Shown here in pieces: positions 15,647 through 23,841 of a DNA stretch of 64,000 nucleotides. The DNA is from Arthrobacter sp. SLBN-112 (GTDB lineage: Bacteria; Actinomycetota; Actinomycetes; Actinomycetales; Micrococcaceae). A model generated the notes under the pieces. It made no database searches. It had not been told where the DNA came from and saw only the letters and a program-made list of their open reading frames with translations. Position 1 is the first letter of the stretch; every line of letters begins with the position of its first letter. A program made the translations under genes and the position numbers. The stretch spans positions 3,224,001-3,288,000 of the forward strand of contig NZ_JAUSXY010000001.1 of the NCBI RefSeq assembly GCF_030944625.1, given 5' to 3'.

Positions 15647-16930
15647 TTAGGTCCGCGGCGGCGCGGTGAGGGGTGATTTCGCCAGGTGTGGTGACATCGG
15701 AATCCGCGTTTTGGCTGCTGTGATCCGTCCTAGCATGAGCACCAACACCAGAGCGATGATCACGGGCACGCACACTGCGAGAACGATGATGCTGGTATCG
15801 ACGCCGAGTCCGATGAGGACGCCGCCGAAGATCGGGCCGACAACCGATCCGAGTCGGCCCAGTGAAGCCGCCCACCCGATGCCGGCGGTGACCGTTGCTT
15901 GGGGGTACAGCGTCACGGCGACCGCCGCCTGGCCGATCATGCCGGCCTGAAGCCCGAGTCCGACGCCACCGAAGACCAGCAGCAGCAGCGCTTTGTCCGG
16001 GCCGAGGAATGCAGAGGTGACAAGGAAGACGATCGCTACCGCCGAGGTTCCAGCCAGGACGGACGTCATCCGGAATCGACGAGATCCGAGGATTAGTACG
16101 CAAGCACCGATGATGCTTCCTATGCCCAGCGCCGCCGACCCCAGCGGCGCGAGACCGGTACTGAAGCCGTAGCTGGTAAGCAGCGTAGGCAACCACGACG
16201 AGAACACGTAGAACACGGAAAAGATGAGGAACGAAAAAGCCCACAGGAGGAGGGTTCTGCTCCGCACGGAAGGATCGAACAGGCGTGCAACCGACGCATG
16301 GTGCTTGGCCTCGGCGGCGTCCATGAGCGCATTCGATACGCGGTTATCGGACAGTCCGAACCACAGAAACGGCAGAAGTACAGTAGAAGAAACAGCTCCA
16401 ATAATGAACACCCATTGCCAGCCGAACGCGGCCACGATACCGCTCCCGGCCAGCCCAGCGATGAGAGCCCCGAGCGAGATGCCCGTCATTACGGCTACCG
16501 CGATTGATTGACGCCAACGACGGGGATTGACTGCCGTCGCATGTGAGACAGCGGCGGGCAACACGGCACCCAGTCCCAGGCCGGTCACGAAACGGAGGAT
16601 CGTCAGCTCCATAATCGAACCGGACCATGCTGTCAGCAACGAACCCAGGGTGAACACCACGACCGCCGAGACAATGACGTTTCTAGTGCCCAACTTGGCC
16701 ACGAGTCGCCCCACGGCCAGATACCCCAGAGCGACCCCAGCACTGGTCAGTGCGAGGGCAGCAGTAAACTCCGAGGCTTGAACACCCCAGTCCTTGGCGA
16801 TCGCCGGTATGGACAAGCCCAACGCTACCGTGTCGTATCCATCGAGCACTACAGCGGCGCAGGCGAGACAAAGCACCCACCAGTTGGGTTTGGCGGCGTC
16901 CTGCTTTTGGGGGTCGCTCATTGTGTCCAT
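15647..16930 (-). CDS. MFS transporter, aromatic acid:H+ symporter (AAHS) type
   Basis: A 427-residue, 12-segment major facilitator protein. The first membrane segment carries DGYDTVALGLSIPAIA, whose D-GYD pattern marks the aromatic-acid/H+ symporter family (PcaK, BenK, MhbT). Other family motifs are GRLVAKLGTRN in loop 2-3 and LRFVTGLGLGAVLPAA in segment 4. ATG 16930 has AAGGA seven bases before it. It is divergent from the aromatic catabolic operon starting at 17347, so it probably imports the substrate or a related aromatic acid. Confidence 0.88.
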   Translation of the reverse strand: MDTMSDPQKQDAAKPNWWVLCLACAAVVLDGYDTVALGLSIPAIAKDWGVQASEFTAALALTSAGVALGYLAVGRLVAKLGTRNVIVSAVVVFTLGSLLTAWSGSIMELTILRFVTGLGLGAVLPAAVSHATAVNPRRWRQSIAVAVMTGISLGALIAGLAGSGIVAAFGWQWVFIIGAVSSTVLLPFLWFGLSDNRVSNALMDAAEAKHHASVARLFDPSVRSRTLLLWAFSFLIFSVFYVFSSWLPTLLTSYGFSTGLAPLGSAALGIGSIIGACVLILGSRRFRMTSVLAGTSAVAIVFLVTSAFLGPDKALLLLVFGGVGLGLQAGMIGQAAVAVTLYPQATVTAGIGWAASLGRLGSVVGPIFGGVLIGLGVDTSIIVLAVCVPVIIALVLVLMLGRITAAKTRIPMSPHLAKSPLTAPPRT

Positions 16931-17210
16931 TGGACATCCTTAAGGTTGTGATGGCTTCGAGTACAGCCTCGAAGCGGGGGCATGCCATCCGCCCTTGGAC
17001 GGTTCTCGGGTCCAGGCCGTAGACGAGGCCCAGGCGTGGGCGCCGGCTGCTAGGTCATGGCGGTTTCTCCGTTCACGCACGACACGTGCTCTCTTCCAGT
17101 CAACCCGGCCACCATGGGCGGGAAGCTGGCGAGGTGCTCAGGTGTGGTGAAGATCATGGCACTGTGTTAGTTCTATCTCCTTAGCCCTTAAAGATCAAGA
17201 CCCCACTGCC

Positions 17211-17240
17211 TTGACACAAAGTATCTTAGTACTGTTATAT
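17211..17240 (+). promoter_or_regulatory. Aromatic operon promoter with candidate MarR operator
   Basis: TTGACA (17211-17216) is followed after 16-18 bases by TGTTAT/TTATAT (17233-17240). Between and overlapping them lies the inverted repeat AGTATCTTAGTACT (17220-17233). A related repeat, AGTGCATCTTAGCACT, lies before the MarR gene at 29571-29586. Shared use by that MarR protein is inferred. Confidence 0.65.
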
Positions 17241-17346
17241 CTTGGACATGACCTAGTTCACATTCCGGTCGCTTCCGGAATAACGGGGACAGCCGCGAAC
17301 CAAGTCGGCGGCAACCTGAGTGACTAAAAAGATTGGTGGACCAAGG

Positions 17347-18909
17347 ATGACAAGGCAGAACAGCGCAGGCGTCGTGGAACGGCCTTCCGGAGCATATTCC
17401 GAAAGGTTTATCCCCTTGCGCAGCTTTGATCCCGGCATGGACACGCTGGATGAAATCTATGTCGGCGGGGTCTGGGCCCGGGGCGCGGGCGCACTGATCG
17501 AATCTGTCAATCCTGCAACTTCTGAGGTCTTCGCGACGCTCCACGGCGCCACCGTTGACGATGTTGACGTCGCGGTCTCGGCCGGTCTGGCGGCCGTCGA
17601 AGAGTCCGGATGGGCGCGTAAGCTGCCGCACGAACGTGCCGCTGTTTTACACAGGATCGGATCGGCTATCGAAGCCGATGCTGACCGCATCGCTGTTCTT
17701 CAAACCCAGGACACCGGCAAAACGCTCAAGGAGACCCGGGCGTTGGCCATGAGCGCCGCGGCCACGTTCCGTTTCACCGCAGCAGCCCTTGAGACCATGG
17801 AGGATGCGCTGACCCCGCCACGGGGTGACTACCTGAGCATCTCCACCTATGAACACATCGGTGTTGTGGCTGCCATTACGCCGTGGAATTCCCCTATTGC
17901 CAGTGACGCGCAAAAGGTTGCACCGGCCCTTGCCGCCGGCAACGCCGTCATCATCAAACCGCCGGTCTGGGCACCCTGGGTGTCACTGCTGCTGGCAAGG
18001 ATCTGTGACGAGGCTGGGCTGCCGTCGGGCTTGCTTTCAGTGCTTCCGGGCCCGGGAAGGACGGTCGGGGACGCTTTGGTACGGCACAGGGATGTGGGCA
18101 AGGTTTCCTTCACCGGCGGCACCTCGACCGGGCGGCAGCTGGGCCGCATCGCAGCCGAGAAAATCATGCCAATCACGCTGGAACTGGGCGGAAAATCACC
18201 AACCATCGTTTTTTCGGACGCCGACATTGAGCAAGCCGTTGCCGGGGTGCTTTACGGAATCTTTTCCTCCAGCGGTCAGAGCTGCATTGCCGGCTCGCGG
18301 GTATTCATCCAGCGGGCCATCTATGACACCGTGCTGGCACGCATAATCAAAGGAGCCAAAGCCCTGCGGGTGGGGCCAGGAACCGACCCGGGCACACAGG
18401 TGGCACCTCTTGTTGCCCACGCCCACAGGGACTCCGTTGAAAAAATGGTTGAAGATGCGCGGGCCGCCGGAGCACAAATCCTGTGCGGGGGCGCACGGCC
18501 CGCGGAGCCGGAGCTGCAGCAGGGCGCATACTACCTGCCCACCATCATTGCCGGCGTGGCCAACTCCGACCTGATTTGCCAGGAGGAGATCTTCGGTCCC
18601 GTGGCTGTGGTTCTTCCCTTTGACGATGAAACAGACCTGCTGGCCCAGGCTAACGACAGTGTGTTTGGTCTGGCCTGCGGCATCTGGACAGCGGACTATC
18701 GGCGTGCCTGGCGCATTGCGCGGGCGGTTGCTGCGGGCACCGTCTGGATCAACACGTACAAGCAATTCAGCATCGCCACCCCCTTCAGCGGAATCAAAGA
18801 AAGCGGTCTCGGCACCGAAAAAGGCCGGGACGGTATCCGCTCCTACATGCGCCAAAAGAGCATATACGTCGATCTTTCCGGCGCACCCTTGCCTTGGGCC
18901 GGCGCATGA
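17347..18909 (+). CDS. NAD(P)-dependent aldehyde dehydrogenase
   Basis: A 520-residue member of the aldehyde dehydrogenase superfamily. Catalytic residues are visible: Asn181 in ITPWNSP, Glu279 in LELGGKSP and Cys313 in SGQSCIAGSR. The cofactor loop FTGGTSTGRQ and the C-terminal FSGIKESGLGTEKG are also typical. It is about 20 residues longer at the N-terminus than most relatives. ATG 17347 is chosen, although a GTG at 17320 and the ATG at 17437 remain possible. As first gene of the meta-cleavage-like operon it would oxidise a ring-cleavage semialdehyde; pairing with a RidA protein recalls 2-aminomuconate pathways, which is inference. Confidence 0.9.
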   Translation: MTRQNSAGVVERPSGAYSERFIPLRSFDPGMDTLDEIYVGGVWARGAGALIESVNPATSEVFATLHGATVDDVDVAVSAGLAAVEESGWARKLPHERAAVLHRIGSAIEADADRIAVLQTQDTGKTLKETRALAMSAAATFRFTAAALETMEDALTPPRGDYLSISTYEHIGVVAAITPWNSPIASDAQKVAPALAAGNAVIIKPPVWAPWVSLLLARICDEAGLPSGLLSVLPGPGRTVGDALVRHRDVGKVSFTGGTSTGRQLGRIAAEKIMPITLELGGKSPTIVFSDADIEQAVAGVLYGIFSSSGQSCIAGSRVFIQRAIYDTVLARIIKGAKALRVGPGTDPGTQVAPLVAHAHRDSVEKMVEDARAAGAQILCGGARPAEPELQQGAYYLPTIIAGVANSDLICQEEIFGPVAVVLPFDDETDLLAQANDSVFGLACGIWTADYRRAWRIARAVAAGTVWINTYKQFSIATPFSGIKESGLGTEKGRDGIRSYMRQKSIYVDLSGAPLPWAGA

Positions 18910-19301
18910 AATCCGCAGCATATTCCAATCCATCCCCCACGAAAGGCAAGTCAGTGAGTGCTCACCCCTACAGTCCGGCGTACCAGGCCGGGGGTTTCGG
19001 CTTCGTGTCCGGGGCGTTGTCCGTTGATGAAAACTACGTCCCCGTCAGTGGCCGAACAGAGGCCATCGAGGCCGCTACAACCAGGCTCTCGGAACGGTTG
19101 GCGACCATCGGCATGTCGATGCAGGACATCGTCAAGACCACTTACTTCGTCACGGACCTGACCCTGCGCGAAGAGGCCAACAGCCACTATGAGCAGCTCT
19201 TCACCGCACCCCGGCCGGCCAGGACCTTCGTTGAAGTTTCTGCGCTGCCCTACGGTGCCACGGTGGAAATTGAAGCCATTGCCCACCGGGGCCAGGAGTG
19301 A
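18906..19301 (+). CDS. RidA (YjgF/YER057c/UK114) family protein
   Basis: A 131-residue RidA-family protein. Typical segments are HPYSPAYQAGGFGFVSGAL, MSMQDIVKTTYFVTDL and RPARTFVEVSALPYGATVEI. The conserved Arg that binds the imine or carboxylate is present in PARTFVEV. Members hydrolyse imines or enamines, and some are aminomuconate deaminases. ATG 18906 overlaps the preceding stop (ATGA) and gives the normal N-terminal length; GTG 18954 is an alternative. The next gene starts after three bases. Confidence 0.88.
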   Translation: MKSAAYSNPSPTKGKSVSAHPYSPAYQAGGFGFVSGALSVDENYVPVSGRTEAIEAATTRLSERLATIGMSMQDIVKTTYFVTDLTLREEANSHYEQLFTAPRPARTFVEVSALPYGATVEIEAIAHRGQE

Positions 19302-19304
19302 ACC

Positions 19305-20339
19305 ATGACTACCGTCACTTTGAACACACGGGGACCGGAAAACTCACCCCGGCAGAATCCCGCCACCGGCCAGGTAGCAACCGGGGACCCCACGGCACGG
19401 ACCCTGAGGGTCCAGCAAAAAAAGTTTGAATCAGACGGGGTAACCAGCGTTACCTTCGCTGACCCCTCCGGAGCACCTCTGCCCCAATGGCAGCCCGGTG
19501 CCCACCTGAGCCTTCACCTGCCCAACGGGCTCATACGCGAGTACTCGCTCTGCTCCGATCCACTGGATTCGACCAGCTGGACAGTAGCCGTGCTCCGGGC
19601 CCCCGACTCACGCGGCGGCAGCCAACACGTCCATGACGGCCTACCGGTGGGCGCGCTCATCACGGTAGAAGGCCCGCGTAATAACTTCGCGCTCGAAGAC
19701 GCAGGACGCTACGTCCTGGTAGCCGGCGGAATCGGCATCACCCCGATCATCTCCATGGCGCGCAAACTCCATGCAGCAGGCGCGGAGTGGTCACTGCTCT
19801 ACACCGGCCGGTCCCGCTCCAGCATGGCCTTTCTTCCCGAGATCGACACCCTGCACCAGGACCGGATCACCATCCACGCCGACGACGAAGCCAACGGCAG
19901 CTACCCTGACCTGGCCGCCGCTGTCGGAACACTGAGCCCGGATGCATTGGTTTACGCCTGCGGTCCGGAACCGCTGCTGAAAGCCGTTGCCGGGGCCATG
20001 CAGGACGAAGCGCAGCTTCGAATCGAGCGGTTCAAGGCACCGGAAAAAGTTGCTGTCCCGGTGGAGAGCGAATCAGCATTTGACGTGGTATGCAACAGCA
20101 CCGGCCAACGCATCCCCGTCGGGGCTGACGTATCCGTGCTTGATGCCCTCAACAACGCAGGCATCGACGTTCCCAGCTCCTGCGCTGAAGGAATCTGCGG
20201 TACCTGCGAAACACGCGTCATCAGCGGCGACGTGGAGCACCGTGACTTTCTCCTCACCCAGGCCGAGCAGGCCGCAAACAAATCCATGTTCGTATGCGTC
20301 TCGCGTTGCCGTTCGGCCGAACTGATTCTTGATCTCTAA
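19305..20339 (+). CDS. Oxygenase reductase with FMN/NAD domains and C-terminal [2Fe-2S] ferredoxin
   Basis: A 344-residue reductase of the phthalate-dioxygenase-reductase/VanB type, which passes electrons from NAD(P)H to a Rieske oxygenase. The flavin-binding motif is REYSLCSDP, the nucleotide-binding region is VLVAGGIGITPIISMAR, and YACGPEPLL follows. The C-terminal plant-type ferredoxin has CAEGICGTC plus a downstream Cys in MFVCVSR, giving the four cluster ligands. Its partner is most likely the Rieske subunit at 26366-27454 in the same operon. The N-terminal 30 residues are poorly conserved. Confidence 0.92.
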   Translation: MTTVTLNTRGPENSPRQNPATGQVATGDPTARTLRVQQKKFESDGVTSVTFADPSGAPLPQWQPGAHLSLHLPNGLIREYSLCSDPLDSTSWTVAVLRAPDSRGGSQHVHDGLPVGALITVEGPRNNFALEDAGRYVLVAGGIGITPIISMARKLHAAGAEWSLLYTGRSRSSMAFLPEIDTLHQDRITIHADDEANGSYPDLAAAVGTLSPDALVYACGPEPLLKAVAGAMQDEAQLRIERFKAPEKVAVPVESESAFDVVCNSTGQRIPVGADVSVLDALNNAGIDVPSSCAEGICGTCETRVISGDVEHRDFLLTQAEQAANKSMFVCVSRCRSAELILDL

Positions 20340-20366
20340 ACCATCGAAAAGTAAGAAGGTAGCCCC

Positions 20367-21362
20367 ATGAATTTCTTCGCAGCAGAGCCTGTCTGTAAAT
20401 TGCGAGCCCTTCGCTCGGTGTCCTTGAAGGTACCGGAAACGGCACGTGCCAAGGATTTTTACCACGAGGTCTGGGGCCTTTCTACCGTCGAGGAGGACAG
20501 CGACCGCTTCTGGCTCCGCGGAACCGGCTCCGAGCACCACATTCTAAAGCTGGAAAAGGGCCAGCAGAACGCGCTTGGGGGCGTCGCCTTCGCTCTCGCC
20601 ACGCCCCAGGAGGTGGACCAGGCAGCCCTTAAGCTCGCTGCTCTGGGTATTCCCCTCTTCCGTGAACCCGGACCCCTGGACGACGCTGCCGGCGGATACG
20701 GCCTGCAGTTGGTTGACCCCGAGGGAAGGCTCGTAGAGCTGTCCGCTGACGTTCACGCGGTCGTCAGTCAGGAGCCATCCGGGCGCCGGGCAATCCCTCG
20801 AAAAATTGCCCACGTCGTGCTGAATACGATCGACATTGACCGGGCTACCGCCTTCTACACGCAGGTCCTGGGCATGCGGGTCTCGGACTGGTCCGAGCAC
20901 CAGATGTCCTTCCTGCGGTGCAATTCTGAGCACCATGTCATCGCCTTCAACCAGGCCCCGTGGACAGCAGTCAACCACGTGGCCTACGAAATGCAGAGCA
21001 TCGACCACTTCATGCGCGGTATCGGGTCCCTCAAAATCCACGGTATCGCCCCCCAGTGGGGACCGGGACGCCACGGTCCCGGGGATAACACCTTCTCCTA
21101 CTTCACCGACCCTGCAGGCCTGGTTTGCGAGTACACCTCGGAAGTTGCGCAGGTTGATGAGGACAGCTGGCTGTGCCGTACATGGAAGCGGACCCCGGAA
21201 CTTTCGGACCAGTGGGGAACCGCCGGGCCGCCGACGGTCAACGTTCGCACTGCCATGGCCGGAATCCCCGATGACGGTTACCGCTCCCGCGTCGTCCCGG
21301 GCAGCGCGGACTACTTCACTGTTCCGTCGGCAGATGCGGTAAGTCATGCAGCTGCCCACTGA
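20367..21362 (+). CDS. Two-domain extradiol ring-cleavage dioxygenase (VOC superfamily)
   Basis: A 331-residue type I extradiol dioxygenase built from two VOC modules. The iron ligands in the C-terminal module are visible as His149 (KIAHVVLNT), His204 (NHVAYEM) and Glu255 (LVCEYTSE). A conserved His is in GRHGPGDN and the active-site loop is FTDPAG. It would cleave a catechol next to its hydroxyl groups to a yellow semialdehyde or keto acid. The stop overlaps the next start by 17 bases. The substrate is not identifiable from sequence, though ring activation by the co-encoded Rieske enzyme is the logical preceding step. Confidence 0.9.
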   Translation: MNFFAAEPVCKLRALRSVSLKVPETARAKDFYHEVWGLSTVEEDSDRFWLRGTGSEHHILKLEKGQQNALGGVAFALATPQEVDQAALKLAALGIPLFREPGPLDDAAGGYGLQLVDPEGRLVELSADVHAVVSQEPSGRRAIPRKIAHVVLNTIDIDRATAFYTQVLGMRVSDWSEHQMSFLRCNSEHHVIAFNQAPWTAVNHVAYEMQSIDHFMRGIGSLKIHGIAPQWGPGRHGPGDNTFSYFTDPAGLVCEYTSEVAQVDEDSWLCRTWKRTPELSDQWGTAGPPTVNVRTAMAGIPDDGYRSRVVPGSADYFTVPSADAVSHAAAH

Positions 21363-22161
21363 GGCAGCTCCCGCCACCGGAAGCTTGGGCAGCCGTATTT
21401 CCCTCCACGGCGTATCCCTGGTCGTCCGTGGTGAAGGAGCGCCTGTTTTCCTGATGCACGGCATCGGGGGTAACGCCTCATCCTGCGGGGCGCTGGCACA
21501 GCTTCTCAGTGAGGCCGGCTACCGTACGTTCTGCTGGGATGCCCCAGGGTACGGGGAGTCCGCGGATCCACCGGGTCCGGTCGACTATCCCGGGCTCGTC
21601 CGGCAGATTTTGGCTTCCCTCGCCCTTGGTCCCGCACACCTGATTGGGACCTCGTGGGGAGGAGTTATCGCCACCAAAGCGGCAGCGCAGGAACCGGGTG
21701 CTGTCCGCTCCCTGGTGCTGGCGGACAGCACCCGGGGCTCGGCCGTTACCGGTGAGTCGGTGGAACGGATGCTGGCTCGCGTCCCGGAATTGGCTGAACT
21801 GGGGCCAGAAGCGTTTGCCGACCGGCGCGCGTCCAGGCTGGTCTCGCCGGCAGCGGACGCTGCGAAAGCCGCGGCCGTCAGGTCCGGGATGGCCGAGGTC
21901 CGGTTGCCCGGTTACACAGCGGCAGCGGCCATGATGGCAGCTACCGACACATCGAATGTGCTGTCGTCCCTGCAGGTACCATCACTGGTTTTGGTCGGCG
22001 AAGACGATGTAGTCACCGGTGTGGCTGAATCCCGGATTCTCGCCAAATCCATAACAGACGCTTCTTTCAAGATCATTCCCCGTGCAGGCCATGCCGCAGT
22101 GCAGGAGAAGCCGGCAGAGATGGCGTCGTCGATTCTCGAGTTTTGGAAGAGGCTTTCATGA
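21346..22161 (+). CDS. Alpha/beta hydrolase, probable meta-cleavage product hydrolase
   Basis: A 271-residue alpha/beta hydrolase. The oxyanion-hole motif HGIGGNAS, nucleophile elbow GTSWGG, acid residue in LVGEDDVV and catalytic His in RAGHAAVQEKP complete the triad. Such enzymes hydrolyse C-C bonds of ring-cleavage products (BphD/XylF-like) or esters. Its overlap with the extradiol dioxygenase supports the first role. The next gene overlaps its stop as ATGA. Confidence 0.85.
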   Translation: MQLPTEAAPATGSLGSRISLHGVSLVVRGEGAPVFLMHGIGGNASSCGALAQLLSEAGYRTFCWDAPGYGESADPPGPVDYPGLVRQILASLALGPAHLIGTSWGGVIATKAAAQEPGAVRSLVLADSTRGSAVTGESVERMLARVPELAELGPEAFADRRASRLVSPAADAAKAAAVRSGMAEVRLPGYTAAAAMMAATDTSNVLSSLQVPSLVLVGEDDVVTGVAESRILAKSITDASFKIIPRAGHAAVQEKPAEMASSILEFWKRLS

Positions 22162-22901
22162 CACGGCTGATCGTAGTAACCGGCTCTGGACGTGGTCTGG
22201 GATTCAGTATCGCTGAACGGCTGGCAGCCGGAGGTGACCGCATTGTCATCGCTGAGAAAAACGCTGAACTCGCGGAAGGTGCAGCAGATAGGCTGCGCGA
22301 ACGCGGGTTTGATGCCACGGCAATCATCACCGATATCGCGGATAAGGACTCCGTTGCGGCTTTGGCCGATGCCGTCCGGGAACTAGGCGGGGCAGATGGC
22401 TTGGTCAACAATGCAGCTCTTGCCGACGGCGTTGGCGGGGACACCTTCTGGGACCTTGAAGAGGACTTCTTCCAGCGGGTCATGACGGTGAACACCTTCG
22501 GTACCTGGCTGGTGAGCAAGCACCTCTATCCGCAGCTGGCCCAAAAGCAGACGAGCGCCATCGTTAATGTCGCTTCCGACGCCGCGCTGTACGGTTCGCC
22601 GCGGCTGGTCCACTATGTCAGCTCCAAAGGCGCGGTCCTGGCAATGACCCGGACCATGGCCCGGGATGCGGGAGCAGCCGGGGTCCGTGTAAATGCCGTT
22701 TCCCCGGGCCTTACCAGAGTCGAGGCAACCGAGTCCGTACCGGCTTCCCGCTACCGGCTCTACGAAGAGACAAGGGTATTGGAAAGGGACCAGGTGCCCG
22801 AGGATGTCTCGAGCGTCGTCCAGTTCCTGCTCTCGGACGCGGCCGCGTTCATCACCGGTCAGAACATCATCGTTGACGGCGGCTTTGTCATGGGGCACTG
22901 A
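22158..22901 (+). CDS. Short-chain dehydrogenase/reductase (SDR)
   Basis: A 247-residue classical SDR. The cofactor motif is VTGSGRGLGFSIAE, NNAALADG replaces the usual NNAG, and the catalytic set is Ser in VNVASDAAL and Tyr/Lys in HYVSSKGAVL. ATG 22158 has GAGG upstream and overlaps the hydrolase stop. It could dehydrogenate a dihydrodiol or a side-chain alcohol in the pathway; the substrate is unknown. Confidence 0.88.
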   Translation: MTRLIVVTGSGRGLGFSIAERLAAGGDRIVIAEKNAELAEGAADRLRERGFDATAIITDIADKDSVAALADAVRELGGADGLVNNAALADGVGGDTFWDLEEDFFQRVMTVNTFGTWLVSKHLYPQLAQKQTSAIVNVASDAALYGSPRLVHYVSSKGAVLAMTRTMARDAGAAGVRVNAVSPGLTRVEATESVPASRYRLYEETRVLERDQVPEDVSSVVQFLLSDAAAFITGQNIIVDGGFVMGH

Positions 22902-22988
22902 GTCAGCTAACACCACCCACGACATCCCCCATTCCCGAAAAATACCCCAGGACGCCGGGTTCCGGCTGATGATCAAGGAGACCACCAG

Positions 22989-23777
22989 ATGGATCTGCAA
23001 TTAAAGGACCGCACCGTCGTTGTGACGGGAGCGAGTTCCGGCGTCGGCCTGGCTACCGCCCGTTACCTGCTTGCAGAAGGCGCAAAGGTAGCTGCCTGCG
23101 CCCGTGATGCCGGGCGCCTCGCGGCAGCTTTCGATCAGTTTGCGTGGGCTGACAAAAACTCCATCTACCTGGCCACCTGCGACGTGACCGACCGCAAAGC
23201 CACCGACGCGTTCGTTGCGGCGACCTTGGAAAGCTTCGGGGCTGTTGACGGGCTGGTGTGCAACGCCGGCCGCTCGCTCATGGCTACCTTGGATGAGACG
23301 TCCGACGAGCAGTTCCGCGAAGAATTCGACCTCAAGATTTTCGGGGTGTTGAACATCGTACGCTCGGCGCGGGCTGCCCTGGCCGCGTCGCCGCACGGCT
23401 CAGTGGTCAACGTCAATGCGATCCTGTCCCGCCAACCTGAGCTGCGCCTGGCCGCTACTTCAGCCGCGCGCGCCGGGTTGTTGAACCTGAGCCACTCATT
23501 GGCTGAAGATCTCGCCGCGGACGGTACCAGGGTCAACTCGGTGCTGCTTGGACTGGTCGATACCGGCCAGTGGCGCCGGCGATTCGAGCAGTCAGGCAGC
23601 GGCCTGGACTTCACGGAGTGGACCGCCGAGATCACCAAGGACCGGGGGGTAAAGCTGGGCCGCTTCGGCACAGCCGAAGAAGTCGCCTTCCACATTCTTA
23701 CCCTTCTGTCCCCGCTAAGCGGCTACACCACAGGAGCCACGATCGACGTCGGCGGCGGCGTTGGCCGCTATGTGTAA
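22989..23777 (+). CDS. SDR-fold protein lacking the catalytic Tyr and Lys
   Basis: A 262-residue SDR-fold protein with an intact cofactor motif VTGASSGVGLATARYL and the NAG motif in LVCNAGRSL. The catalytic YxxxK is replaced: the aligned segment reads AATSAARAGLLNLSHSL, with Thr for Tyr and Arg for Lys. It may be an unusual dehydrogenase, isomerase or binding protein. AAGGAG precedes the ATG after an 87-base gap. The gene has no frame damage and ends in the normal GATIDVGGG segment, so loss of function by decay is unlikely. Confidence 0.85.
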   Translation: MDLQLKDRTVVVTGASSGVGLATARYLLAEGAKVAACARDAGRLAAAFDQFAWADKNSIYLATCDVTDRKATDAFVAATLESFGAVDGLVCNAGRSLMATLDETSDEQFREEFDLKIFGVLNIVRSARAALAASPHGSVVNVNAILSRQPELRLAATSAARAGLLNLSHSLAEDLAADGTRVNSVLLGLVDTGQWRRRFEQSGSGLDFTEWTAEITKDRGVKLGRFGTAEEVAFHILTLLSPLSGYTTGATIDVGGGVGRYV

Positions 23778-23841
23778 GGCACCTGCCATCGGGCTCACGC
23801 TCAACGGCATACCCGGCCCTGATCTACGAAAGAGATATGAC

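Noticed and set aside
17320..17346. GTG 17320 as start of the aldehyde dehydrogenase
   Set aside because: The extra nine residues are unlike the family and the ATG at 17347 has a suitable GGTGG upstream; the choice remains uncertain.
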